Assembly (NCBI GenBank): GCA_023078555.1
Contig: CM041199.1
Coordinates: 2,662,513 to 2,726,512 of the forward strand
Source: Ulva prolifera
Taxonomy: Eukaryota > Chlorophyta > Ulvophyceae > Ulvales > Ulvaceae
Direction: 5' to 3'
Length of the DNA: 64,000 nucleotides
Shown here: piece after piece, positions 1-11,418 of the stretch
Layout of the letters: every line of letters starts with the position of its first letter
How positions within the stretch are numbered: the first letter of the stretch is position 1
Notes under the pieces: generated by a model
Told to the model about the DNA's origin: nothing
What the model saw: only the letters and a program-made list of their open reading frames with translations
The model's database searches: none
Position numbers and translations under genes: made by a program

Positions 1-185
1 GCTGCTGGCCATGGGCGTTCGTGAGTCTGCTCCGAGGTGGGCCTTCTCCTGGACAATGGTGCCTCGTCAGCATGCATGACTCGTCAGTCTCCTCTGAGCA
101 TGCCGTGAAGCTGCTGATGCGCTGGCAGCTATGCTTGGACCTTCGACCAGACTCATACAAATCCGGTTGCTTTGTTCCTTTGCTT
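1..185 (+). pseudogene. Damaged 3' part of an exon that is intact at 35180-35533
   Basis: Aligned with 35341-35523, this stretch carries about six single-base differences and indels (for example ATGGGCGTTCG against ATGGCGTGCGG, GACCTTCG against GACTTCG). They break the frame that is fully open in the other copy. The errors stop near base 170 and the following 23 kb is almost identical. This clustering is what an unpolished long-read contig end looks like; a true decayed copy is less likely. The 5' part of the exon is absent because the window starts inside it. Confidence 0.6.
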
Positions 186-420
186 ACGTCAGTTCGTATA
201 TGTTGCCAGGCTCAGATGTTGAACCTTCTTACCACGTGCGGTATTATATGGTGGTCAGCATGCCATCTCGGCAATGAGGGGGAGAGATGCATGAGGTGTG
301 GTGGTGCCAGCCCACCGTGTGTCACGGGGTCAAAGACGGAGAGGCAGCAGACCCCAGAGCCCGCTGACTCCAGCCCGCCATGTGTCAGCGGGACACAGGC
401 AAAGCAAAGCATGAGCTGCA

Positions 421-813
421 GTGCTCCAGTTCCCGCTCGCAATGTCGGTGTTGGAAACCAGCAATTGTCCGCAGCCGCAGCAAGTACAAGCCACTCCATC
501 TGCTGTGGTGAGGTTTGATCCACATTACACTGTGAGTGCAGGGCTGGTGCTCAGAGACGGTCGCACATGGAGGGATCACCTGGGATATAACAAGGCACAC
601 GCTTGTGTGGGGGGTTCTGTATCACATCTGACTGCGATCGCCATCGTTGTGAAGGTCAAGGCACTTGTGCTTTTCTTTGTAGGGAACGCCTTGAGAGAGT
701 CGCCAAGTGAAGGATATGGGGCGGTGTCCACAAATGGACATCGAGAGTGCTTTATTGCAGTGCACAGGCTGCCAGGTGGCTATGTGCCACATGCCTTGTT
801 GTCAAGATTTTGA
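421..813 (+). CDS. Weak candidate coding exon(s), unknown product
   Basis: Open frame of 130 codons with a plausible stretch of protein (residues about 20-55, with VVRFDPHYTVSAGLVLRDG) and a possible second exon after the acceptor TTTGTAG near 680. A Cys-rich alternative frame (CTGCQVAMCHMPCC) overlaps its 3' part. No family is recognised and the splice pattern is not resolved. The sequence is rich in TG and CA, which makes Cys-rich frames by chance, so confidence is low. Same sequence at 35759-36151. Confidence 0.25.
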   Translation: MLQFPLAMSVLETSNCPQPQQVQATPSAVVRFDPHYTVSAGLVLRDGRTWRDHLGYNKAHACVGGSVSHLTAIAIVVKVKALVLFFVGNALRESPSEGYGAVSTNGHRECFIAVHRLPGGYVPHALLSRF

Positions 814-3410
814 CAGTTCCCAGTTCAATGTCCGTCGTTCTGGTGCTGGTACATGGTTCCTGTTTTCTCAGTGTTTCTGCCTTCTGCCCTGGCACTGAGC
901 ACCTTACGGTTGCCATTGTCACACATGATGTTTGAGATTGGATTAGAGTTGGAAGATGGCAACACCATTTTCATGCCGTCTGGAGCTTTGCCATGGTGCT
1001 GCAGGCTGTACGGCAATAGTGCAGGAGCTGTGTTTTGAAACGAGTGCACGTTGGGTGACATTCATAGAACAGTAAAGTGAAAGTTTCAAATTCTGTTGCA
1101 TGCGACCAGACATGTTATGCAGCGCGAGATTGTTCGCCTCAAGGGCTTGCCTTGCATTGTTTGCACGTACATGGCCCGTGTCTGTATCCTGCTTCTGCGA
1201 AAACACGGCAGATTCACCTGACTCAGGATGTTTCCGATTGTTTCTCCATGTGTCACATGCTGATGCGATTCACTCTGCACTATGTAGACCCGTGTTAGGT
1301 GGGGCTTCCAGCCATAGTCGGTTGTAGCAGTGAGTGATACTCTGGAGCTCTGTCCAATATTTACAGCGGTTCTGTCGTTGGATATGATCAGTGGTAAAGA
1401 ACACCTATATTGTCGTCTACATCATACTCGTATTGCAAAATGTCTTCACATGCACAGCAAACAGTCAATACGGGCAGTCGGATTTGAGGTCGAATGGTCT
1501 TACGTTCACTGCTAAGCTTCATCACAAGTACAAGGCTTTCAGCGTAGGTAGCAAAGGTTTTCATGTTTTCACTGATGAGCTGTAGCCCCTACATAACACC
1601 TTGCTGGACACATCAGCGGATGCAACAAGCAATTGTGGCAGATGCTGCAGACGAAAGGGGCATCGGTATTCAATCAATGGTGCCATCTTGACTCAACTCT
1701 ACAGCCAACCAGCAAATTGACTGAAATACCGCTCCAAACGGTCCACAGTTGTACATCCTCACATGGCACATGTGATTGTGCTCTAGACATTCAGCTCTAG
1801 AAATGTGCTCTAGACATTCAGCTTCCAATGAGAATCGCAGGATCAGAATCATTTGGCTGCGGTGGCAGGAAGCGTCGCTGTGTCTGATTGCAAGGTGATC
1901 GGGCGACGCTGGGCTATATCACAAACATCGCCCGCGAAGCAAGTGCACGAGATGAATCGCACATCGACCACGTGCAAGCCACAAAGCGGATTTGTGATGG
2001 GGCGAAGCTACCTGGGATGCTGTGCGCAGTGTGCCGTCTCTTTGCAATGGCATGCATGCTGAGCGGCGCGCCATCAGAACGTTGCTGACTGCCTTCTCCG
2101 GACCTGAAGCATCCGCCCAAGTACCCATTTCACGGTGCAGGCTCAACGTCCTCCGTTGACAAACAGCATTGTTGTCATCGCCCCGGAGTGACGCAAGTCC
2201 GGATACAGGTTACAGCCTGTCACTGAGCGATCGTAGGTGCTCTGGCTTTTGTCTCTCAAAGTGATTTTGATCTTCGATCCACTTCCTGAGTATCTGTGCA
2301 TCACGCCCCACGCAGTCCTTAGCTTTGAGGGCATCTCTCGCCCTGTCAGGGCTGCTGGATCTAGGGCTCCACCAGGAGGAATTCAGCGGGTGCGGACGCA
2401 CTCTTTCAGCTTCGATCTCATGTTGCTCAATTTGGATTTGTCAGTGTCACTAACAGACCTGCAAACACATGTGGCCAACAAAGTAGGGCACCTGGTGGCC
2501 TCCCATGATGACCATCTGACGTGCTTAATCTTAAGCGTGTTAATTTGGCCAACATGGTGACCGACAAATTTGATCAAATCGCATGCAAAGTCACTTGTAT
2601 GTAAATGTGACCCTAGACTTTGTCAACAAGTAGCGATTCTTGGGAGTGCTCACAGGGATCCCTGGTGTCAATTTGAGCATGGAGCGCTCAACAGCTCGAA
2701 GGTCTTCAACTTCAAAGGACTGCTCAGTGGGCGCTTTCAAACAAGGCTGCACCAAACGGCTGGGCTCAACGTCACACAAATCACGGGTCGTGGCTCTCGC
2801 GACAGGTCCGTCTATGTGAGGACTGCCAATAAACACACTAGCTTGTGAGCTTAGATTTTGATAGCATGTCATATGCATCTATTCGCGACCTCGTGTTGTC
2901 CTCTATACGATCCTTGCATTGTTGCCAACATTGCACATGGCATTTGCATGTTCAAGCTGTACAACACCGCCAATGCAATGATGTGTGGCGCGTCTTCGGC
3001 ACCATGCTTCGTAGCTTGTGGATTTGGCTGGTGGTCTCCCATAGACGGATCATGACCAGAGCAGTATCCAAGAGAAGATCTGGCTTCATGACATCATGTA
3101 CATTGCAATATTACGTGTTGAAATGGCCATGTAGTTTGGAGCAGCCTAAGCGATTAAGTATGGCTGCGTGCACATCCGTTCGCGTGCTGTGATGTCCTCA
3201 CCGTTGGGGCACTCACCGAGTTGCTATACGCTTCTCATCTCGCTTCACCCTCCGGTGCTCTTCATTGATATGTTGGTCCATGCACTCACATGTGGTGCAC
3301 TTCATGCAATTTCCTGGTCATCCACAAGTTACGGCATGTTCTTTTTGCTACTTCATCTTTGGACATGCCATATGTTGTGGTGAACTTGTGCCGTAAACTG
3401 TGATTCGCAG
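814..3410. other. Stretch with only weak coding signal
   Basis: No frame here is convincing. The best candidates are 1888-2088 (plus; an Asp/Arg/Glu-balanced stretch after GATTGCAAG) and overlapping opposite-strand frames at 2143-2560, where both strands are open and cannot be separated. A 27-bp-period direct duplication lies at 1777-1823. From about 3310 a frame in phase with the 3411 exon is open apart from a TGA at 3401-3403. The same content is at 36152-38748. Confidence 0.4.
1777..1823 (+). repeat. 20-bp direct duplication, 27-bp period
   Basis: Two perfect copies of a 20-base sequence containing CTCTAGACATTCAG at 1777-1796 and 1804-1823. Same at 37115-37161. Confidence 0.9.
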
Positions 3411-3614
3411 GTGCAGAGGTTGATAATGTACCAAAAGAATTCACATTCGAAGGACATGACCGTGGCGCGGAGCAACGGGTTGCCACTGTGCGCACTCAAC
3501 TGGACTCTACAGCTCTGCATCTGCTGCAAACCGATGCAGCATCTCACGACGATGAGCATACAAATGTGCAATCTGAGCAATTGTGCATGCTTTTGCAGCC
3601 CGTGCGCAATGAGG
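3411..3614 (+). CDS. Internal exon of a spliced gene, unknown product
   Basis: The exon follows GATTCGCAG (acceptor ending at 3410) and stops before the donor GGTATGAC (GT at 3615). Two bases precede the first full codon and one base follows the last, so both flanking introns would be phase 1. The 67 codons are open and have a balanced, charged composition (VPKEFTFEGHDRGAEQR, later HLLQTDAASHDDEHTN), unlike the Cys-rich chance frames nearby. It contains no in-frame ATG. It lies upstream of, and in the same orientation as, the repeat-protein gene at 4470-9044 and may be one of its 5' exons; that link is inferred. Copy at 38749-38952. Confidence 0.55.
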
Positions 3615-3818
3615 GTATGACCACATCCTTCTGAGCTGTCATGGTGATAATGCGTGCACCTATGCCACATCGGTGGACATGCCTTTAGCAGCCTTTGGTC
3701 CACACAACGTGCATCTACCTACAGTTGTCTACATAGTCACAGGATGCTCGTGTGACGCGATGTGTCTATGTAGACTGAATCTTGCAGGTAGTGGGAAGGG
3801 GCACACCATTGCGGTCAA

Positions 3819-4273
3819 ATGCAAGGTGCCAGTGTTTCGTGCAAACAATGCGCCCGTTTTGTGTCAGCCCGAGACTGTACTGCATCAGGTCACCGTTTGG
3901 AGTCCAAAATGCATAACAGTGATGTTAACTTCCCGTCCCTGCGGGGCTCGCAACGGTTCTGCACATTGACTACCGTAGATGATGTTGTGTATGGTCCAGC
4001 GCCAGTGTTCCCAATTGTTCCAAACATGTGCATTGCAGGTTTCAGGCGCTGGCCTGCCGCCGGAATTATCAGGTCGGTATTCAAAGCCATCTGCGCGAAC
4101 TCGGATGGCCTACTCGAGGCTTTGTACATGTTCGTATTGGCCCAATTCGCACCAGCCTTACAGCCAAGCCCGGACCACGTCATGCAGCTGGCGATGAAGT
4201 TGTTTGCGACTTGTTGTTTTCGCGGGATTGGCTCGGTGCTGCAATCACCAACCATATGGGGCAGCAACTCTAG
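3819..4273 (+). CDS. Two candidate exons with a Cys-rich patch, unknown product
   Basis: Exon one (to 3974) carries a CKQC motif followed by further Cys and His and ends at a donor ACC|GTAGATG. Exon two starts at 4046 after TTGCAGGTTTCAG. Both are phase 0, so a 71-base intron joins them in frame. Exon two has a good charged composition (LRELGWPTRGFVHVRIG, then FSRDWLG) and stops at a TAG at 4271-4273. Competing frames exist: 3787-3890 is also open in another frame that would fit the phase of the 3411-3614 exon, and a 178-codon frame overlaps. The true splice path needs transcripts. Copy at 39157-39611. Confidence 0.4.
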
Positions 4274-4469
4274 CAGAGCCCAGCCGAACGATGTCACTTG
4301 CATCAGGGTGCGCAGCATCACATGCCAGTGGTTGCATGATATTGTGCTGAGTTGAATTTGGCCATCAAGTTGGTTGGACACGGACATAAACAGGATTTGC
4401 AACTCGACTGAAAGGCAATGCCTCAGGAGCTGTCACAATAATCTCACTTGAAGTACACACCGTATGTAG

Positions 4470-7400
4470 ATGCCCTGGGTACTTGAGCTTCAAGACGCAG
4501 AGCTGCCGAGGACAACAAATTTGGCGCAGACAGGATCAGACGTGGCAGCATTCGGAGCTGGACAGGATTCGGCCATGGCACGGCGTATACAGGTGATAGT
4601 TCGCTCTGCTTGCCGGAAATGGGGTTGGCGGACTTCTTCGATGCCCGAACGATCCCGCGGTGGTGCGGGGCCTTCTTCGGTGCCCGAAGGCACTCCTAGT
4701 GGTGTGGACATTGCCTCGCTGCCGGAAGACAATCCTACGGCTGTGGAAATTGGGTCGGTGCCCAAAGGCACTCCTACAGGTGTCGAAATTGCCTCGGTGC
4801 CCGAAGGCACTTCTGCAGGTGTCGGAATTGCCTCGGTGCCCGAAGGCACTTACACTGCAATGGAAATTGCCTCGGTGCCTGAAGGCACTCCTACAGGTGT
4901 CGAAATTGCCTCGGTGCCCGAAGGCACTCACACTGCTGTGGAAATTGCCTCGGACCCCGAAGGCATTCCCACTAGTGTGGAAATTGCCTCGGTATCGGAA
5001 GGTAAACCTAATGCTATGGAAGTTGCCTCGATACCTGAAGGAACTCCTGCTGCTGTGGAAATTGCCTCGGTGCCTGAAGGCAATCCTAGTGCTGTGGAAA
5101 TTGCCACGGTGCCGGAAGGTACTCCTGCTGTGGTGGGGCCGTCTTTGGTGCCTGAAGGTAGTCCTGCTGGCTTAGGGTCTTCACCGGTGGCAGAAGGTAC
5201 TCGAAAAGGTGCGGCATTCATGTATTTATTATTTCAAGACGACTTTGCTGGTCATGTATGAAGTGCTCAACGGCAAAGTGATACATGTGTTGTCAGCAAG
5301 ATGTGACCGGAAGTGATTTGTATCCTCAGTACAACATCTGTGTATAGTATGCACAGGGTGGCAAAGCCAGTCGAGTGACAATAATCCACATGCAGGGAAA
5401 CGCAGCCGTGACCGTCCAAACGAAGATGCTGGGGCGTTCAGCGTGCACATTGATTCGGTTCCTCACTGGAACAGTGCGGGGCTTCATATGCGGGCCCTGA
5501 AAAAGCGCAAGGTACATGCTGTGCATACATTACCATTGCCAAGTGGTCAAGCGATCCCGTCACAGATTACACATTCTCCAGTATACAACATCACTTCCGT
5601 GCACAACCTTGCAACAGCTATGATCACTACACAGGCTGGTACGGCTTACAACCTGTGTCAGCTTGTGCCAGATTGCAAAGCATGCAAAATTGCCACAAAC
5701 ATATACAAATTAAAAACCGCAGCTTAGAGCAAAGACGCTCTATGTCTGTGGCCAGTGTCACTTTCACATTGTTTTCCGCATCTGCACATGGTTTGCGGAA
5801 CCAGGCCTCATCCAAAAAAATTTTGATGCAGAGAACGAGGCAGCTACTGTGGAAAATGGAGATGATGCTACTGATGCACTACCGCCTTCAGCTCAAGCTG
5901 ATGGCGTCGGCCCAGAGGTGCAAAGCCCGCTCACTTACATGAACATGCTCGAGGGGAACATGACAGCAGCTGGATGCAGCAAATCCATTGCAGACGGTGC
6001 CCCCACCGCGAACGTCGCTGCCTTGGCGCGGAATAACAACCCTTTTATGCACTCAATGTCGCTTGGCATACACTCGTCCGCAACATATGACAGGGGAAAC
6101 GGGGCGAATGGAATTCTCGCCGCGAACAACATTGCCCTGCCACAAATCTTCAGCACACGCACACCAGTGTCGACAGCCAAGCCTGACGAAGTCGCAGCCG
6201 GCAGCGGCACTGTGGTGGCCGACTATGCCCCCAACCATGACAACGCCGACCTAGTCCAACACAATGGCCCTGGAACACCATTGAAAATCGCAGCAGACGA
6301 TGGTGGACACGTGATGCCTGGAACCCCTGAGGCAGTCAATACTACCCCACCACAAAACCGCAGCACACCCGGACCGGATTCGACAGCCATCGCTCATGCA
6401 ACTGCAGCTGGGCCTGGCTCTGTCGTGGCCAACTGCGCCCCCAACCATGACAGCGCTGACCCGGTTCAACACAACGGCCCAGGAATCCCATCAAACATCG
6501 CAATCGCAGACTCGCTTGCAGCAGATGATGGTGGAGATGCGATGCATGGAACCCCTGAGGCAGTCAATACTACCCCACCACAAAACCGCAGCACACCCGG
6601 ACCGGATTCGACAGCCATCGCTCATGCAACTGCAGCTGGGCCTGGCTCTGTCGTGGCCGACTGCGCCCCCAACCATGACAGCGCTGACCCGGTTCAACAC
6701 AAAGGCCCAGGAATCCCATCAAACATCGCAATCGCAGACTCGCTTGCAGCAGATGATGGTGGAGATGCGATGCATGGAACCCCTGAGGCAGTCAATACTA
6801 CCCCACCACAAAACCGCAGCACACCCGGACCGGATTCGACAGCCATCGCTCATGCAACTGCAGCTGGGCCTGGCTCTGTCGTGGCCAACTGCGCCCCCAA
6901 CCATGACAGCGCTGACCCGGTTCAACACAACGGCCCAGGAATCCCATCAAACATCGCAATCGCAGACTCGCTTGCAGCAGATGATGGTGGAGATGCGATG
7001 TATGGAACCCCTGAGGCAGTCAATACTACCCCACCACAAAACCGCAGCACACCCGGACCGGATTCGACAGCCATCGCTCATGCAACTGCAGCTGGGCCTG
7101 GCTCTGTCATGGCCGACTGCGCCCCCAACCATGACAGCGCTGACCCGGTTCAACACAAAGGCCCAGGAATCCCATCAAACATCGCAATCGCAGACTCGCT
7201 TGCAGCAGATGATGGTGGAGATGCGATGCATGGAACCCCTGAGGCAGTCAATCCTACCCCACCACAAAACCGCAGCACACCCGGACCGGTGTCGACAGCC
7301 ATCGCTCATGCAGCTGCAGCTGGGACTGGCTCTGTCGTGGCCAACTGCGCCCCCAACCATGACAGCGCTGACCCGGTTCAACACAACGGCCCAGGAATCC

Positions 7401-9044
7401 CATCAAACATCGCAATCGCAGACTCGCTTGCAGCAGATGATGGTGGAGATGCGATGCATGGAACCCCTGAGGCAGTCAATAATGCCGCAACACAAAACCG
7501 CAGCACACCCGGACCGGTGTCGACGGGCATCACCGCTGCGGCCGCAGCTGGCAACGGCGCAATTGTTGAAGGCCGCGTCCCTGCTAACGTAGCCGCCCCG
7601 CCGGTGAGCGGCGGTCCAGTCAATCCTTCGGCCACGCGTCAGGGAATGGCCGCCTCTGCAGGCGGCAGTGCCACCACACCTCAAGGTGCTCAGGTTGCTG
7701 GCGACGCCGCCCTTACTCTGCGTTGCTCACTGCCTCGGGTAAAAGTTGCTCCTGCGGCAGCCTTGAGGTCAAAGTGCCCAACCCACATGCATGATGATAT
7801 TTTACCACATGGCTTGTATGCTATAATCCACAACGTTCGGATGATGATGCATGGAGCAGCTGGGTTGCAACTGCCTGTGTTCCTGCCGTATACGGACTTT
7901 GTGCTGCAAGTATGTATGCCAGAGGAGTGGGGGTCAGCAAGAAATGCAGCCGCGACATCTGGCCCGAGATCCGGAAACACCTTCGCACAGGTGTCAACAA
8001 GCAAAGCAGCGGGGTTTGTAGCTGATACATCTCTAGCCGACATGAAGAGGATCAGACTTGAAATGTCCAAGGCGCGTTCTCTGCCGTTGTGTGTCCTCCC
8101 TACATGTTCCTACATGTTCCCTTGCCAACACGGCTGTGACAACACGGCAATGAGCAAGGCGATCAAAGCAAGATAACCACAATGTGTCCATACATGCAAG
8201 CACTCATGGCGAAAATCGGATTCTCCATATGATCAGGAGATTCCACGCTATTCTCGCAACACATACATGCACAAATGTCTGTCCGCATAAAGAAGCATTT
8301 GGACACGAGGAGAAGAGGGTATGAACAAAATTGCTTCTGTGCCTCCGCAATGTGAATGAAGTGGTTGTGGTGCAGGCAAAGCATGATGTCTTTGAAAAGA
8401 CTCGGCGATGTGTTCGAAGAGTTCAGAAATCTGGATTCATTCCAGAGCCGGTACAGCGCAGACTGCATGAGATTGATTCAACGCTCGCCGAGCACTATAA
8501 AGCAGTGCTGGCGTTTTTGGGCGTTTCGTGGGGTGCGCAAGCTGCAGTTCTGAAGGAAACCAAAGTTACAGCAGATGACCTGCTGAAATATGGCCGTGCT
8601 ATCGCAGCGATGTGTGCCGCCAGAATCACAAATGTCACCGGCGATCACGAAAGCATGGTCAAACTCAAGCGGGATTGCATCCGTACCAGAGCGCTCGCAA
8701 TGAAGATGTTCAATGGCAGCCCACCGCCGGGACTGCCGGTTCCTCCTGCAGACGAGGACAGCCCTTGGTTGAATGATGCAATGTGGCGCGCCGTGGAAGG
8801 CAGTGCCATGTTGTGAACGTGTCTGGAGTGGGTCTGCATACGGCTGCCTGGAGAGGTACCAGTGAGCGGACGCTTCAACATGATATACCACAGTGATGTG
8901 CTCAGGATATGATATGTAATAGTACCACGGGGAATTTCAGTGGCGAAGAAATTGGCACTCACCGCCTGCGACGCAGACGCTGCTGCGGCTCCCGAGGCGG
9001 CGCTCGTCAGTGCCGCAAACGGTCTCGCAGGGCAGCTCACATGA
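4470..9044 (+). CDS. Five-exon gene for a two-array repeat protein, unknown function
   Basis: Exons: up to 5208 (open from 4470; true 5' end unknown), 5396-5511, 5723-7909, 8376-8802 and 8941-9044. Phases match at every join (1, 0, 0, 1) with GT-AG ends: AAAAG|GTGCGG, CGCAAG|GTACAT, CTGCAA|GTATGT, GGCA|GTGCCA. Protein order: a basic region, about 14 units of a 13-residue S-V-P-E-G-T repeat, a Lys/Arg-rich piece (KRSRDR), a CGQCHFH patch, about six 76-residue Ala/Pro/Asn-rich repeats, then a mixed domain ending in SPWLNDAMW. The stop is TGA at 9042. Low-complexity arrays followed by a conserved compact end suggest a surface or scaffold protein, but that is inference. The end domain has a paralogue at 25853-26283, which supports the start of exon four. 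No known family recognised. Confidence 0.7.
4638..5208 (+). repeat. 39-bp coding minisatellite (13-residue SVPEGT repeat)
   Basis: About 14.6 tandem units of 39 bp, entirely in frame. The unit reads roughly S-V-P-E-G-T-P-x-x-V-E-I-A; the first unit (SMPERSRGG...) is divergent and the last is cut by the donor at 5208/5209. Units differ mostly at residues 7-10, so the array is not freshly duplicated. Opposite-strand frames across it are shadows caused by the repeat length being divisible by three. Copy at 39976-40546. Confidence 0.9.
6210..7560 (+). repeat. 228-bp coding tandem repeat (76 residues)
   Basis: Five nearly identical 228-bp units preceded by a shorter, diverged unit and followed by a diverging one, all in the frame of the 5723-7909 exon. 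Each unit includes NRSTPGP, APNHDSADPVQH and DSLAADDGGDAM. Units alternate between two types (ANC...QHN and ADC...QHK), showing growth by dimers of 456 bp. Nucleotide identity between units is very high, so the array was recently homogenised. Copy at 41548-42898, with one Gly to Asp change. Confidence 0.92.
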
Positions 9045-10450
9045 GACACGCACTCGATGGCCGCGGCTGTGCCGCGGAGTTTCTACGCAGATCTCTCGGA
9101 TTCTGATGCTGACATCGACTTCCTCTAGGAACGTGCCACGAAACTCTCAGGGATGTGCTTCTGGGGCTGCTACGACGTATTAGCTACGAGGGTGGCGTGG
9201 TAATGCTATGGGAGACAAGATGACGATCATCTCGCCATAGCTCGAGCTAGGGGATAGGACTGATATGTGCCTTATGCATTGTGAAGGTTGACAGCAGTGT
9301 AGGAAAGTGTACTGTTTGTCCCCGCGGATGGTGTGTTCCTACCCGTGGTGTGTGACATGTCGTCGGGATTATTCATGTTGTGAATCTTTCCTCTCAAGAT
9401 CCTCAGGCTTGACACACGCCAAAACTAATTATGGACGCTCTGTGATCTCCATGTGCGCGCTATCTCAAATTATCAACCATGATTTCAGCTCTTGTGCTAG
9501 TGTGGTCAGGCTGCTGTACTGCACTGCTGGACTCGCTGCCAGCTACTCACTCGCAGCAGTTCACAACCATGCAACACTGATTGTTGCATACAGCCACGCC
9601 TCAGGCAGTTGGCGTTCAATGCTCATGTCTTGATGCTCTTTCCCCACTCCAAACGATATCTGTGCACAAATCACCACCCCATTGTGCACGAACGATGACC
9701 CCTAACCCCCTTTTTTATGCATGTGTATATGCTCAATCGTTGGCACATGATCCCAAGTACAACAGACTATGCAGAGAATGAGGATCGATTGAATGCCATG
9801 CATCAGATGAACAAGGACGAAGAGCTCAACAACCAATACAGGAACTTAGACGTCGAGAGCCCCAGCGGTCTGCAAAGCTTGACTCGCCATGGGCCTTCGT
9901 GAACAGAGCTTCCACTATATTGCTAGTCCAATCGGTGTGGTTTTTGCTCAACCTGACTTTGACCCATGTATGATGCTACCCACAAAGCCTTGGCTCCCGA
10001 CACTTTCCGTGCGGGTGAACCATGATCTTGGCCATGACAGCTTATTGAACAATATAGATAGACACGCAGCTGTTGCGCCTGCTTGGCGTGTGGAAGAGCG
10101 TGCACATGCCCCGTAATGGGTATAAATACTTCACGTAGTCTGTCTAACAGTGGCCCCACCGATACATGGGTATGCGTACATCATGAGCCAGCAATGTTGG
10201 GTCATCATTCCATGGAGGAACCGAAGTAATGGTATCATCTTTTAGTTCGGTTGTGTGACGATGAACATTCCCAGAAGGCTGTGGTGCACAACCGTGATCA
10301 ACAAGTTCCACGAAGGCTGCGAATTCGATTACAGCAAATCTATATGTTAACATATTGAAGTTCTGTTGCGCAAACTTGAGCCTAAGCGGTAATAAATTCG
10401 ACTGCGGTTATCTGATCTGGATTGCCTTCAAAAACAGTTGATGATTGCAG
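9045..10450. other. No supported gene
   Basis: After the TGA at 9042 the same frame stays coding-like for 27 codons (SFYADLSDSDADIDFL) to a TAG at 9126. Beyond that only short, Cys-rich or conflicting frames occur. A TATA-like GGGTATAAATAC lies at 10117-10128, but no gene start can be tied to it. Same content at 44383-45788. Confidence 0.45.
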
Positions 10451-10647
10451 GTTGGCAACCTGACAGGCCCAATGTGCACCTGCATGGACAATCCCAGGAG
10501 AGGGCAAAAGTCTGGAGGCATGCCGTTGATCTTGAAGACACGGCTTGCCGAAAAGAAATATGGCTTGCGGCCAGCGAACACTGTCCGGCTTCCTTTGATT
10601 GCAGTCACGCTGGCGTGGTACTATGTGGCTTTCCTGAACGCCGGCAG
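10451..10647 (+). CDS. Candidate internal exon, unknown product
   Basis: Bounded by ATGATTGCAG (ending at 10450) and CCGGCAG|GTGCCC. Two frames are open across the whole interval and both look protein-like: one with LKTRLAEKKYGLRPANTVR followed by a hydrophobic run, the other with WQPDRPNVHLHGQSQERAKVW. I cannot choose between them from sequence alone. Copy at 45789-45985. Confidence 0.35.
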
Positions 10648-10821
10648 GTGCCCATGAAGACCGGCAGCACACATGTATGAAGTTTCACCATGTCTCCATG
10701 AACATATCGACAGGCTCCAAGAGCCGCCTATTGAACTAGTATCAACATCAATCGTTTATCAAGCCGCAAGCCGTTCCTCACTGTGGTCAAATACATGTGC
10801 CACACGGCCATAGCATAGGCA

Positions 10822-11418
10822 GTGAGCTTGGCAGGGACCACCTGGTCATCCGAGCAAAGCTGGGCAGTCTTTGGTTGCCACCGTGAATCTCAGCAGCAGC
10901 AAAGCATCAATGCAACATTCGACTTCTACCAGCAGTGGCCAGCAGAGACAGATATGTCAACCACAGAAGCGCATCAAATGTACAGCATGCTCAGCCTAGT
11001 CTTTGTGCCCAGCCCTGCTCTGCATTGCTTCACTGCTGCGGTTGACCCGGTCGCACATCAGTGCACACTCGAACACAGATGCATAGATCCAGCTATACCG
11101 TGCAATAGTGCGTCCCTGATTCACTACGCGGGCAGACACTGGAAAAAAACTTTCAACAGACAAGCGTGCCGAGACCAGGCATTGTTCCCATGCCGGTTCC
11201 GATTCCGTGTGACAGCTGTATTCGCTTCACACCTTCATTCCGTGTATAGAATCCAGCGTCTACTTCTGGGATCAGCAATGGGACGCCCTGGGTCATACGG
11301 AAGGCGAGCGACTTCACATCGGTGCAGCTGCGTCATTAGCGATCGGCGAGAAATCCTTAGTGAGCGAGCCGCCCGTTGCGGACAAGTCTACGTCACAGTC
11401 GGGTTGTTGATCATGTAG
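10822..11418 (+). CDS. Open frame of 198 codons, unknown product
   Basis: Unusually long open frame for this composition, beginning just after GCATAGGCAG. The first third is Gln/Ser-rich with balanced residues (FDFYQQWPAETDMSTTEAH), which looks coding; the last third is Cys/Arg-rich and may be intronic. No domain is recognised. Two conflicting frames follow at 11376-11868. Copy at 46160-46756. Confidence 0.35.
   Translation: MSLAGTTWSSEQSWAVFGCHRESQQQQSINATFDFYQQWPAETDMSTTEAHQMYSMLSLVFVPSPALHCFTAAVDPVAHQCTLEHRCIDPAIPCNSASLIHYAGRHWKKTFNRQACRDQALFPCRFRFRVTAVFASHLHSVYRIQRLLLGSAMGRPGSYGRRATSHRCSCVISDRREILSERAARCGQVYVTVGLLIM

Noticed and set aside
2143-2334. Minus-strand frame with a KH-like look (SGSGSKIKITLRD)
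   Set aside because: Too short, lacks a clear KH GxxG context, and the plus strand is equally open.
6396-7592. A 398-codon open frame overlapping the 76-residue array in a second frame, plus repeated 69-codon minus-strand frames
   Set aside because: The 228-bp unit is divisible by three, so a frame open in one unit is open in all. Only one frame joins the flanking exons in phase.
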